From Homalodisca vitripennis (Eukaryota; Arthropoda; Insecta; Hemiptera; Cicadellidae), in contig NC_060213.1 of NCBI RefSeq assembly GCF_021130785.1, positions 66,693,001-66,757,000 on the forward strand: a stretch of DNA of 64,000 nucleotides. The letters are read 5' to 3'. Shown piece after piece: positions 1 to 10,863 of the stretch; positions within the stretch are counted from its first letter, which is position 1, and every line of letters starts with the position of its first letter. The notes beneath the pieces were generated by a model that was given only the letters and a program-made list of their open reading frames with translations, had not been told where the DNA came from and did not search any database. The position numbers were made by a program, and so were the translations under genes.

Positions 1-3000
1 ATAACATGTCCGTTTTGTAAGAAAGAAATCCTAAAACATAACTACGATCGCCATTATAATTCTAAAATTCATCTAAAAAACAAAGGCGTTTACAAGAAAG
101 AATTGAACTATTTGAGGACTTTGGGCTAGAGAAAATCAAATTGATGATCACCAAAACATGTATAATATAGACAAATTTAGAGAATTAAAGAGAAATTTTA
201 AGAAGGAAAAGAAAAATTTCGAGCTATTTAATGATGAAAAAATTAATTCAATTGCTGAAAAATTTTCCATTGAAACAAACGATAAAACTAAGTCTGAAAT
301 GATCGATGAAATAGACAAAACTCTTAAAGTAAAATCCGAAAATATCATTGATGTCAAAGTTTTATCCTCTATACACGGTCTTTTCAAGCAATACATTTTA
401 ACAAATTTAAACGATAATTCCATGTCAATTTACAAATATCTATCAATTATGCGCCCAGAAATGAAAATTTTAATCGAAAAATTTCAAGAAAATGTTAAAA
501 ATATGAAGGGTTATCGCTCTTTGGAATGTGAATATGAACGAACTTTAGTGAACTGTGAAACACAAACATGTCCAATGTATTTTACTATAAAAGCAGACGA
601 AATCTTCGATGTAAACAATTTAATGAATTAACACATCGTGAACAAACAAATCATCCAAATAAGGCTTCTTGGATGGACATTTAAATGCTGCAAACAACTA
701 GTTTTGAGCATCAATAAACACGAAATGAAGAACGCAGGATCATATATCGATTTACCAAAGAAAATCAAAGATAAAAAAGCTTGTATAAATATCAAAAATA
801 AAGATGACTATTGCTTTATTTATTCTATCCGATGCGCTATTGAAAAACCAGAAAGAGACTGCGAAAGATCAAAACAATATGAAAAATTTGTAAATGACGA
901 GATATTTTCGGGCTTTGAGTATCCAATGTCTTTAAAAGATATACAGTTATTTGAAAAACGAAGTTAAAGTTCCAAGTATAAATATTCTAAAATGTCTATC
1001 AATGTCTACAGTTTTGATGAAAACATTAAGGTTGTTCCGTTACAATTTTCTGAAAAATATGATGCTGAGTTAAACATTGACTTATTGTATTTTAAACAAG
1101 ATGATTTAACTTATTGTTTTGAACAGATTTAAGTAGATTAGCGAGTTCTCAATTATCAAAAAATGCCCACAAGATGTTCTTGTGTAGAAGATGTTTGAGC
1201 CAGTTCTATAAATCTGGAGATTTAACAGATCATTTAGAAATTTACAAGCAACATGAAGTTTGTAAGCCAATTATCCCATTTCCAGGACTAACAACTTAAT
1301 TTACTAATTATCAAAAGACGTTTAGCCATCCATACGTTATTTATATGGATTTTGAAAGCATATTAGAGAAAATTTCGACATGTAAGAACAATCCACAAAG
1401 ATCGATTATAACCAAGATTCAGAAACACATTCCTTATGGTTTTACTCTATATTTGGTGTCAAATGTGACCAATCGCATGTACAAACCGATATGTTATCGA
1501 GGCAAAAATGAAGAAGATTTGCCAATTGTTCCAAAACAATTGTTTGCAGAGCTCAATAAATTATCGAAGTATATAGCTAAAAAATAAAATTCAAAGAATA
1601 TGAAGCCTATGAAATTAACTGAAGAAGAAGAAATTTCATATAAAAATTCAAACGTTTGTCATATCTGTGAATCATCAACTGGTTTTACTCCTGATATTTA
1701 TAAAGATACGAGTTTTAATAAGGTAAGAGGTCATTGTCATTTAACTGGCAAATTTCGAGGCGCAGCTCATTTATGTTGTAGTCTGAATCTCAAACTTCCA
1801 CAAAATATTCCAGTTTTCTGTCACAATATGTTAAATTACGATACTCATTTGTACATAAAAGAATTGGCTAAACAATATGGAAATGTTGATTTGGTCGCAA
1901 ACACAGATGAAAAATATATAAATTATTCACTAAATTCTGAATATGGCTATGAGTTTAACAATGATAAGCCTAGAAAGTTTGTTAAGTTTTCTTTCGTAGA
2001 CACATTTAGATTCATGGCATCGTCTATTGAAAAATTAGCTAAAAACCTCAAGAAAGGTGACCAAGCATACAAATCATTTCATACAAGATGGAAGAATATT
2101 GAATGATATTATAGAAAGATTTCCAAATGACGAAGACGAGATTTTTAAAATATTGTCTGGAAAAGGCATATTTCCTTACGAATTTATCGATAGTATTGAA
2201 AAACTTGACTACACAGAAGAGCTGAAAATTTAAGATTTCTATTCACTTTTGACAGATTAGAGCATACCTGTGAAGGATTTTCAACACTACTTAATGGTCT
2301 GGAACAAATTAAAACAAAAAATCTAGGAAATTATTCTGACTTGTACAATATCCAAGATGTACTATTGCTCGCTGATATATTTAAAAATTTCAGAAATATT
2401 TGCTTAAATTGCTATAAACTTGATCCGGCACATTATTTGACTGCTCCAAGTCTCGCATGGGACGCTATACTAAAATTAACGAAAATCGAGCTTCAACTAA
2501 TACACGATTATAATATGTATTTGATGATTGAAAAAGGCATTCGTGGAGGCATTTCTGAATGTATTAAACGATATGTGAAAGCAAATAACAAATATTTGAA
2601 AGATTTCGACAAGACAAAACCTGAACATTATCTGTTGTACGTCGATGCAAACAACCCTTATGGTTGGGCTTTGTCACAAAATTTACCATATGGCGATGTT
2701 AAGTGGATGAATCTTAAAACTTACACAACTGCAGAATGGCAAGAAACAATTTTAGAACTTACTGGAGAAGAAGATTATGGCTATATTCTCGAAGTTGATC
2801 TAGGATATCCAACGAATTTACATGAAAATCACAAGGATTTACCTCTTGCTCCTGAACATTTTAACAAGAAACTTTGCACAACTTGATACGTTGTTCATTC
2901 AAGAAATTTGAAATTCTATCTGGAACAAGGAATGGTGTTAAAATATGTGAATAGAGTTATTGCATTTGACCAGAAGCCTTTTATGAAAGAATACATTGAT

Positions 3001-3855
3001 TTTAACCCAAACATGAGAACCAAAGCTATAAGTTACTTTGAGAAGGAAGTTAATGAACAACTCAGTTTTTGTAAAAAGTATGGAAAATGTGCGAAATAGA
3101 TGCGATATCAAACTAGGAAATGAAGAATTTTTTATGAAACAAGCTAAGAAAACAAATTTCAAATGTTTTAATATTTTTGGTGAAAACTGTATTGCGAGTC
3201 ATATGTACAAACAGAAAGTTAAATTTAACAAACCGATTTACATAGGTTTTTCAGTTCTTGACCTTTCAAAATTGTTAATGTACGATTTTATTACGAAAAA
3301 CTTAAGAAATATGATTCAGATTTGAATCTGTGTTACATGGATACAGACAGCTATTTCCTAGAAATGAAACGTGATCCTCATAAGATTATTAAAAAAAATA
3401 TTGATGACTTTGATACGAGCTATTATCCAAAAGATCACGAATGTTTCACTACTAAAAATAAGAAGGTAATAGGGAAATTCAAAGATGAGTTACATAGCGA
3501 AGTTTTAAAAGAATTTTGTGGATTGAGATCGAAAATGTACTCGTACAAATATCTAGACAAAAATCCATTAAGATGCAAAGGAATCAAAAGAAGCGTTGTA
3601 AATAAAACAATAAATATCGAAAACTTTAAGAAATGTTTGTTCGAAGATAAAGAAGAATTTAGGGAGATGACAGTTATCAAAAGCTATAAACATGAGTTGT
3701 ACACCGTTACCATAAACAAGTTGGTACTGAACGCTAAAGACGATAAGATAATTGTCCTAGAAAATAAGATCGATACAATACCGTATAGCTATATAAATGA
3801 AACGAAATGTGATATATTACACGAATTAAATAAACTTGGAAATTTTGATATATAA
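1..3855 (+). pseudogene. polB: protein-primed family B DNA polymerase, decayed (copy A)
   Basis: Would replicate the linear element by protein priming. An N-terminal C2H2 finger (CPFCKKEI with a following H-x5-H) opens the window and matches residues 6 onward of the copy B gene. Exonuclease motifs are visible: YMDFESI near 1345 (Exo I), FCHNMLNYDTH near 1812 (Exo II), DLYNIQDVLLLADIF near 2338 (Exo III). Palm motifs follow: YVDANNPYGWAL near 2638 (motif A) and CYMDTDSYFLEM near 3330 (motif C). Between Exo I and II lies a zinc/HNH-like block (C-x2-C ... GHCHLTGKFRGAAH). The reading frame is broken at many places, for example near 967, 1588, 2107, 2887 and 3100. The stop codon directly abuts the integrase start. 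Confidence 0.88.
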
Positions 3856-4881
3856 ATGGAAGATGATTTGATTCACTGTCACAAATGTAAGAAAAAAACA
3901 AAAAATAAAGATTCTAAGATTGTTGAAACTCAAAACGGAATGTATAGAATTGCAGCAAAATGTTCAAAATGAAGGTGATTTACTCTTAATCACAAATAAG
4001 AGTAAATTTATAAAGAATCCTTAAGAAAAACAAGTAAAGAAAGAATTGAAGAACAAGGATGAAATAGAGATTGAAGCTAGAGAAATTCATGCATCTGTAA
4101 GAAAGTAATTTAAAAAGAGAAAAATTATAACATTAGGAATTGATGATTTATGCGCAGCAGATTTAGTTATAATGTCTAATTATTCGGATCAAAATGATGG
4201 ATTTAAGTATAATGTTAAATGTTATTGATACTTTCTCAAAATATGCTTGGTCAAGAGCGATTAAAAGAAAAAACGACAAGGCTGTTTCAAAAGCTTTCAA
4301 AGATATAGTAAAATATTCCATAAAGATCAATCATAAACCTCCAAATCTTCTTCATACAGATAAGGGTTTAGAGTTTAAAAATAAAGAATTTAACGATGTT
4401 TTGAAGAAATATAACATTCAGATTTATCATACTGAAAACGAAGAGAAATCAAGTATTATAGAGATATATAACAGAACTCAAAATGATAGAATGAAAGTCA
4501 TTTTTGAGGTTAATAAAAACTTTAAATGGATTGATATTCTTAAAAAAATAGTCTCAAATTATAATAATACTGTTCATGGCACGATTAAAATGAAACCGAA
4601 AGATGTAGATAAGGATGCTGAAAAGGAATTATAAGAGACAGTTTTCAAGTATATTCCACCAGAAATTCACACGAAAACTAAATTTAAAGTCAATGATCAT
4701 GTAAGAGTTGTTAGTAAAAAACAAACATTCGAACAAATATAAGAGCAATTGGTCAAGAGAATTATTCGTAATTTATCAAATTAATAACACAGATCCTGTA
4801 ACTTATAGTATAAAATATTTAAATAATGAAGAAATAACCGGAAATTTCTATGAATATGAATTGAGAAAGTGAAAGCTATAA
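3856..4881 (+). pseudogene. retrovirus-like (DDE) integrase, decayed (copy A)
   Basis: Integrase that would insert element ends into host DNA. The start ATG follows the polymerase stop with no spacer and sits in the shared TATATAAATGG context. The N-terminal zinc ribbon is recognisable but broken by a small insertion near 3973. The core keeps YNVKCY-like and FSKYAWSRAIKRK blocks, LHTDKGLEFKNKEF (second catalytic Asp) and the SSIIEIYNRT segment (catalytic Glu). A C-terminal SH3/chromo-like part ends near 4881. Frame breaks occur near 3973, 4108, 4204, 4634 and 4740, and a TGA lies near the end. Copy C (61598-62608) holds the intact counterpart. Confidence 0.85.
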
Positions 4882-4885
4882 AACA

Positions 4886-4902
4886 TTTTTTCTATATAAA
4901 TG
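4886..4902 (+). promoter_or_regulatory. shared start-proximal promoter motif, zinc-finger gene (copy A)
   Basis: A T-run followed by CTATATAAATGG ends in the start codon of the next gene. The same block precedes the homologous gene in copy B (34831-34849) and many other genes of the family. It is too close to the ATG to be an ordinary TATA box with a leader, and it resembles poxvirus/Mavirus late promoters. Its function is inferred from conservation only. Confidence 0.55.
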
Positions 4903-5276
4903 GAGGCTCAAAAGAAGTGTACAAAGTGTCAAGAATTCAATGATTTTGAAGAATTTTATAAGAATAAGCAAAGAAAAGATGGATTTGACTATAAGTGTAA
5001 AGGTTTTCATTATAAATAAGAACTATACGATAAAATTGAAAAATTAACTTTAGAAGAGAAAGAATGTTACATTTGTAAGGAAATTAGGGGATATTTTCAA
5101 ATTTATTATTGGAATTATAGTGAAGACAAATAACTGGCATTTTGTAAACATTGTGCTGTAAAAGTTAACCGAGAAAGTAATAAGAAACCGACTCTTTGCG
5201 AGTGTGGACGAATTATTCAATGGTTACATTATCTTCAAAAACATTTACAAAAAAATATCATAAATCGAGAGTTTAA
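4900..5276 (+). pseudogene. Cys-rich zinc-finger protein 1, decayed (copy A)
   Basis: Homologue of the intact 127-residue protein at 61194-61577. It starts MEAQKKCTKCQEF and keeps several C-x2-C pairs (CYICKE, CKHC, CECGRIIQW). Two stops break the frame: one near 5018 at the end of the first zinc unit, one near 5132. Proteins with this repeated C-x2-C ... EFYK pattern are common in phages and large DNA viruses and often lie near HNH endonucleases; the function here is unknown. The second zinc-finger gene found in copies B and C is missing from copy A, where Bro-N remnants follow directly. Confidence 0.7.
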
Positions 5277-5745
5277 TTTCAAGATTAAAGATATATACCA
5301 GTCCTGGTTCATTAACAAAAATGGTGTTTTTAGAAAGTTTGAAGGTAGTAACGATTCGTTACCCCCTTTGTTTGTAAATGTTTTTCTGTAGTTTTCTTCA
5401 ACATGATCAATAATAGCTTTCTTCGTATTTTTAAATTCCAACATTTCTGCTACATCTTTTGTGATCTCAATATTAAAGAATAAAGTCCAGATTCGTTAAC
5501 AACAACAGTGTCAGGATGAAGAATTTGTAAGAGGCTATGGCATAGCCCCTTTGTTTTTTAATTCAAAATATGATATTTTATCGACAATATTTATGATCTC
5601 AGAATTAAAGAATATAATCCAGATTCATCAATCAGTGTCAGGATGTAATTTTTGTAAGGGAAACGAATCGACGCTGTTCGAATTTTGGAATATTTTCATG
5701 GAGCGTCGAATTAACGCTCCCCTGATTTGTGTCTTTAAACATTAA
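5277..5745 (-). pseudogene. tandem Bro-N domain remnants (copy A)
   Basis: Three decayed, partly repeated fragments of the middle of a Bro-N domain lie in a row on the minus strand. The first (about 5454-5277) reads LEFKNTKKAIIDHVEENY and continues to a degenerate SLILKLN. The second (about 5570-5457) and third (about 5745-5587) each repeat the segment that in copy C reads HPDTIFINESGFYSLIL. The intact copy C gene is at 60029-60838. The C-terminal half of the gene is absent. The region looks like collapsed duplications of one gene segment. Confidence 0.6.
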
Positions 5746-6485
5746 TTTCTTATCATTCTAGTCTAATTTTATTCCTTTTTCAATCTCAAATATACGGTTG
5801 TTTTACTCTCATTATTCAATAAATTTCCTTCAAAGTCTTGAAAAGTCAGAACGATTTTTTGAATTTTTTAAATATTTTTTTCTAATTAGAATATTATCGA
5901 TTTCATTCGGTTTTTCACTGATTTTTTATCCATAAGCAAGATTTGGGTCAAATATATACAATATTTCCGATTCTTTGTGTAGATATTCGGAATGATTTTC
6001 GAAACTAGGTTCGACGAGATTACAATGTACTTCAATTACATCGAACGGTCTAAATTTTGGCGTTTTATTTCCTAAATATACCTGATTTGGCTCAATAGTT
6101 TCTTCAACAAACCCTAATAAATCTACTATAATTGCTGAAAACATTATTCTTACTGGTCATTTTGGTAGCTATAAGATAAAAGGCCGGGGCGGCAAATCAC
6201 GAATTTGACGTTATCAACGTATTCTGCTCACCCTCCTGAACAAAAAAAAATATATATATATAGTACTAGGGGGTGCAAATGACAAATAACATGATTTTAG
6301 GGGGTATATTAATAAGTGGTTAAGTTTCTAATGTTTTAATGTTCAGTTTGTGTGCTGTGTCTGGATAATCTGTTTACTTGAATATTATCTGCGGCCGGGA
6401 CTGATAGCAGCCTAATAACGTATCTGTTATCTGAGTTCTCCGGGGCAGTCAGTGCTTCACAAGATATCGTGTTCAGTAGATTGGA

Positions 6486-6815
6486 TTGAGTGAGTGCGTT
6501 ACAATCATGAATCAACCATCCACTAGTTCGACCAACCCTAGTGAATTGTGTGTGTCGGAGTGTTTAGTAGGGCACGTCAGGAGTTTACGTTTTAACCGAA
6601 ACGAAATTATTTCTTTTTTAATTGAACATGGGATTTTTAATAATGAGTGTATTTGTTCGTCATGCGGTCGCGTGTTCTTTTTAAACCGGGAGACTTTGTT
6701 CTTTAGAATTAGAAAATTAGAAAAATTAGTAAAAAAAGAAGTTTTAAATGTTGCAATTTTTAAAAATCCAATTTTTTGTTGCTGCTGCTCAGCTATATCC
6801 GCCAACACAGTAATG
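6486..6815 (+). pseudogene. transposase-like N-terminal fragment (Merlin/ISXO2 type?)
   Basis: A 110-codon open frame reading ...FNRNEIISFLIEHGIFNN followed by a C-x2-C-G zinc pair and a second Cys cluster. The pattern FL-x2-HG ... C-x2-CG is typical of the N-terminal zinc ribbon of Merlin/ISXO2-like transposases, but the similarity is short. The frame runs into a good splice donor (GTAAGT) at about 6816, and no catalytic DDE domain follows inside the element, so this is probably the first exon of an internally deleted transposase gene. It could also be unrelated coding DNA captured by the element. Confidence 0.35.
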
Positions 6816-6999
6816 GTAAGTGTTCTCTGTTAATATCCATCTATATATTTTATATTTGAGTTTTTCATGATTTATTAAGTTTTTTATCTTTACATAATTG
6901 CCTTTCCATTACGTTTCAATTTATATTTCTGATCAGCCCCTCTAGAATTTTATATTTTACTGATAGGTACTATCTCGAGGGATGTTTTTCTTTAATTGA

Positions 7000-7033
7000 C
7001 ATCAGCGCGGGGCTGCCGAAGCCCGCGCTGATG
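7000..7033. repeat. GC-rich 12-bp stem-loop
   Basis: Perfect inverted repeat CATCAGCGCGGG / CCCGCGCTGATG with a 10-nt loop. It is the most GC-rich spot of the inserted transposon and stands out against AT-rich DNA. It may be a transposon-internal structural element. Confidence 0.7.
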
Positions 7034-7785
7034 GTCGGAGGCACTCGTCTCATTTCGATAACAAGTAATTAATTTGTTGCTCGAAATTAAGAAAAAGATT
7101 GTTCATTTTGATCAAAATTCTGCTCATTTCAGTATTGTTTTTCATTTACGTTTGCAAAGATGGCGATCCATCCGATGACGTCATCATGAGGTTGAATCAG
7201 GGTCACAAAAGGTCACGTGACGCTCGACGTCGATGTACAACATGGAAATATTACTCTGCGCGTGAAAAGTTGTTCCATTTTTTATGTTCTAGAACTTCGT
7301 TATTTCTCATTTCCACCCCATCAAACCTGGCATTTTTTTTTTGTTCTATAGGAAGATTCCAATAAGTTAATAACGCAAAACTCGTATTTTGCCGCTCCGT
7401 CCGTTTATATGATAATTACCGTGATTTTATTTGAATTTTGTTAAAGAGATAATTTTTTTGCATTTAAAACATACTTGTTTTCGTCAAAGTTTAAGATTTA
7501 TCTGATTGTTTGAATGTTTTCAGATAATTTTTAAAGGAATTTTTTATTTGATCGAAGGTATAATATCCTTGATTTAAACCATAAAATATTGTTATGTTCT
7601 TTTCACTAAATCCTACACAATAAGGATAACTTTCACTAATATTTATTACAAAATAATCAGAATAAAAACCACTTAACCTAATAAAATACTTTGATTCTTC
7701 CTCTAAATGAATAGGATGTTCTAAGTTTAAAACTAATTTAGAGCTTTCTGAAGTCAATTTGAATAATTTCATTTTCGCTATTTAA

Positions 7786-8472
7786 ATGGAGAAATGTTTA
7801 AAACAAAAAGATCAAATAAAACTACAAACGTTTGAAGAAAACAAGAAAGATCAACCTATTAGATTGTTAATTGTTGGTTCAAGTGGATGTGGAAAGACCA
7901 CTTTATTATTGAATTTTATCTACAATAGTTTGATTCCTTATTTAAATTTGTATGTTTTTAGTAAATCTTTGGAACAAGACGCATAAAAGCAATTACAGGA
8001 AAGATTTGAAAATATTGAGAATAACTTAAACAAAAAAATATCACATTTTTATAATGCTTCTGAGGATGTAGTTCCGTTGAGCAAATGTAAACCCAATTCT
8101 TTAATAGTTTTTGATAATTGTATTTTGGAAAATCAGGATGTTATTAAAGAATATTTCGTAATGTCTCGTCACGAAAACATATCTTGTATCTATCTTTCTC
8201 AATGCCTTTCAAAGGTTGATAAACAGGTTATTAGAAATAATTTGAATATGCTGTGTGTTTTTAAGCAAGATGATCACTATTCGAGAAAGATTTACAACAA
8301 TTATGTGTTTTTTATGAGTTTTAACCACTTTAATGAGTTATGTGATAAAATTTGGAAAGAAGACTACGGATTGTTAACAATTAATCTAACTTTGAAGCCT
8401 AAAAATGGTAAATATTTGAATAAATTTTCTAATATAAATTATGGTCTGTGGTCTGACAAATGTAATCGATAA
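7786..8472 (+). pseudogene. A32/FtsK-like genome-packaging ATPase, one nonsense codon (copy A)
   Basis: Would pump element DNA into capsids. Walker A is LLIVGSSGCGKTTLLLNF (about residues 26-43), Walker B is SLIVFDNCIL near 8090, and a sensor-like region with IYLSQCLSKVDKQVIRNN follows. The frame is continuous from the ATG at 7786 to 8472 except for one TAA at 7984-7986, where copy C has a Tyr codon (QDAYKK). The Walker B second acidic residue is Asn here (FDNC) but Asp in copy C (FDDC). The C-terminus runs about 10 codons longer than copy C. The TTTAAATGG start context is shared with other genes. Confidence 0.85.
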
Positions 8473-8550
8473 ATTATTTGTTATAATTATTTTTACATTA
8501 TGTTTACTTTTTATTTACATTATGAAGATAAATGAAAAACGGTAAATCTG

Positions 8551-8670
8551 TTCACGTTTCACGTTCACGTTTTAAGTTCACGTTTTCACGTTCCACGTTC
8601 ACGTTTTTACGTTCCACGTTCACGTTTTTACGTTCCACGTTCACGGTTTTACGTTCCACGTTCACGTTTC
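8551..8670. repeat. ACGT-rich minisatellite between ATPase and PLA2-domain genes (copy A)
   Basis: Tandem, slightly varied units built from TTCACGTT and TTCCACGTT words, about 18-20 bp per unit. The same repeat sits at the same gene junction in copies B (36680-36786) and C (58338-58558). Each unit carries AACGTG/CACGTT, a bHLH-type recognition core. Confidence 0.85.
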
Positions 8671-8687
8671 AAATTTTTTATAAATAA

Positions 8688-9986
8688 ATGGCGAACGTAA
8701 CTTTTGAAGAAGCAAAAAAACTTGATAAAATCTAAAAGAAATTAATCAAAGAATTTAAAGAACAGATCAGACTGGATGAAAAAGAACAAGCTTTTCTTCA
8801 AAAAATTAATCAACCTGTAACTTCTACAATTAAAAGTGTTGAAGGTAAAATTGAAAATGTTTTAAATAAAAATAAAAATATGATGGATTTAGTTCCAGTT
8901 GTACGACAATTTGCTGATATTTCCAGAATCTGAAGAGTTCGAATTGCCAAAACTACCATCTTCTACACCATTTAGACCCCGAATCATTGAAGATTCTACA
9001 ATAGTTGAACCAATAAGTCCTGGGACAACGGATATAATAATTGGTGAAATTGGTAAAAAAATTTCCTCCTAGAGCAAAAGATGATAAATTTGGTTTGTAT
9101 TGGGACAGAAAAAAGAAAGGTTTTATGATTGGAAATTTACCCGTGAATTTTGACCATAATGATATAATTATTAATGAAAAAACGTATGAAGGTACTCAAG
9201 AATTGTGGAGATTATTAACAGGCAATGATGTTCCAAAAGACGATTTATATTCTGAAGAAGATTTGAAAAAGTATACTGAAATTTTATGGAAATCTGATGC
9301 AATTTACAAAAATAATGATCCATGAACTAAAAAGCCTAAATCAAGTAGAGGTAAAAAATATATGAATTTAATTAAACCAATTTGGGAAAAACGAATCGAA
9401 GGATCTGGTATAAGAAAGTACAGTGATAATAAGATTTAATACAGATATATCTATAATTTGACAAAACTTGATGGAATTATTAATTTTATTTATGCTCAGG
9501 AAAAGGCTGGAGGAAATAACCATTTTTTGAACGCAAAGAAAGCGATTAAAGATTTTATTTCGAACAAACGAAAAACCTGATGGAAATTAATATTTAAAAC
9601 GAATTTTAAACGAATTTAATAAGTTCATCTATGATTGAAGGTAGTGGGCTTTTGAATGTTTTTATCAACAATTTACCTTTTGAATTACACGTACCAGGCT
9701 ATCAATATCTGAGGCCTGGGACAAAGCTTTATCAAAGACTTAAAAGATTAGATCCTGGTGTGAATAGATTAGATCAAGCTGCAATGGAACACGACATTTT
9801 TTATGCAAAACATAGAGACACAAATTCTAGGCATATTGCAGATAAAAATTTACAAGATAAGGTAATGGATAGATTTTATCAAAAGATTCTAGTTTAGGTG
9901 AAAGATTTGCTGCAATTCCAACACCTGGAGCAATGTTTTTAAAAAGAAAACTAGGAATGGGAATCGAAGAGAACTTAAAATTTTAG
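8688..9986 (+). pseudogene. PLA2-domain virion protein, decayed (copy A)
   Basis: About 420 residues if continuous. The N-terminal coiled coil is weakened by a stop near 8734. A conserved middle domain follows (FGLYWDRKKKGFMIGNLPVN ... GTQELWRLLTGNDVPKDDLYSEED). The C-terminus carries a parvovirus-VP1-like phospholipase A2 pattern: YLRPGTKL (calcium loop), then LDQAAMEHDIFYAKHRD (catalytic HD). Such domains breach endosomal membranes in parvoviruses. Frame breaks occur near 8935, 9060, 9323, 9438 and 9568-9600. Copy B (36804 onward) preserves the N-terminal 340 codons intact. Confidence 0.8.
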
Positions 9987-9994
9987 TTATATAA

Positions 9995-10863
9995 ATGGAG
10001 GTGAACGTAAATTTCAGTAAAACTCAGAAAGAGAAGATAAAATCCGCTTTTAAGAAGAAAATACCTGTTAGTATATTTAATTTAAAATAGATCAATTAAA
10101 AATGGTGAAGATAAGATATTTGTAACAAATAGAAAATACAATAAACTCAAAAAACATAAGAAAAACAATAAAGGAACCAGAATAGAATTTTCTTATAACC
10201 AGTTAAAAGAGCTTAAAAATGGTGGACTTTTAAAAGATTTATTAGATTTTGGAGAAAATATTCCAGTTGTTAAAAATGGTGTTCCTTATGTTCGTAAAGC
10301 AGCTCCAATCGTTAAAAAAGACGTGATTCCTATTGTTCGAAACATTTTAAAATGGTTAAATAAAGAGTTAGAAGATGTTACAGGATCTGGATTAGATGAA
10401 AAACTTTGAATTACGTGAAATCAAACATTAAAAAAAAATTGAAATCAAACCTTTAACATTTGGGGAGTTGGAAGAAATCTGCAAAAATATTAAACATTTT
10501 AGTGGAATCTTCATGAGAGATACACTACCTGAAAAAGTTAAGAAATTTGAGTGTGGAATTGTGAATTTAGACTCGATTATGGGAAGTGGAACGCACTGGG
10601 TTTGTTATTATAAAAATGATAAGAATGCATGTTATTTTGATTCGTATGGAAGAATTGAGAACAAACCACCTATAGAATTGATTAAATATTTGAAAAAATC
10701 AAATGTCTACTACAATGATTCTCAGATTCAAGATTATAGAGATCCCCCAATTTGTGGTCATTTATGTGTTTTTGTTTTGAATGAGTTGACTGATGGTAAG
10801 GATTTTAAAGAAGTTTTTAACAAATTATTACTTAATAAATATGGATTTACAAAATATTTTTGA
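9995..10863 (+). pseudogene. adenain-like cysteine protease with pX/pVI-like N-terminus, decayed (copy A)
   Basis: Maturation protease of the virion module. The intact homologue is at 56137-57003. The catalytic region is open from 10468: GSGTHW (His), CYFDSYGR (Asp), SQIQD (Gln) and CGHLC (Cys). The N-terminal part (TNRKYNKLKKHKK, FSYNQLKELKNGGLLKD) is broken near 10068 and again near 10407. The start ATG follows a TTATATAAATGG motif. The last 23 nt overlap the start of the next gene in another frame, as in copy C. Confidence 0.82.

Larger units (their letters stand above)
6158..7413 (+). mobile_element. non-autonomous DNA transposon inserted in copy A
   Basis: Comparison with copy C shows extra DNA here. 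Its ends form imperfect terminal inverted repeats of about 55 bp: the left end (about 6166-6224) and the reverse complement of the right end (about 7358-7417) share GCGGCAAA, ACGA-TTTG and GTTAT-AACxTATT blocks. Flanks look like a diverged 8-bp target duplication (TTACTGGT on the left, a similar TTACCGTG on the right). An ORF at 6486-6815 resembles the N-terminal zinc part of Merlin/ISXO2-type transposases, which also make 8-bp duplications. The exact borders are uncertain by several bases. Confidence 0.6.
5766..7772 (-). pseudogene. putative jelly-roll/penton-like virion protein, split by a transposon (copy A)
   Basis: The N-terminal part (7772 to about 7421, starting MKLFKLTSESSKLVLNLEHP) and C-terminal part (6163 to about 5766, with IEPNQVYLGNKTPKFRPFD) are homologous to the single locus at 59274-60012 in copy C. 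The gene between them is interrupted by a 1.25 kb insertion. A stop also lies after QSDKS near 7491 and the last third is frameshifted. The family is widespread in arthropod Mavericks and its beta-rich composition suits a single jelly-roll minor capsid or penton protein, but that assignment is inference. It is transcribed divergently from the ATPase, with only 13 bp between the two start codons. Confidence 0.6.
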
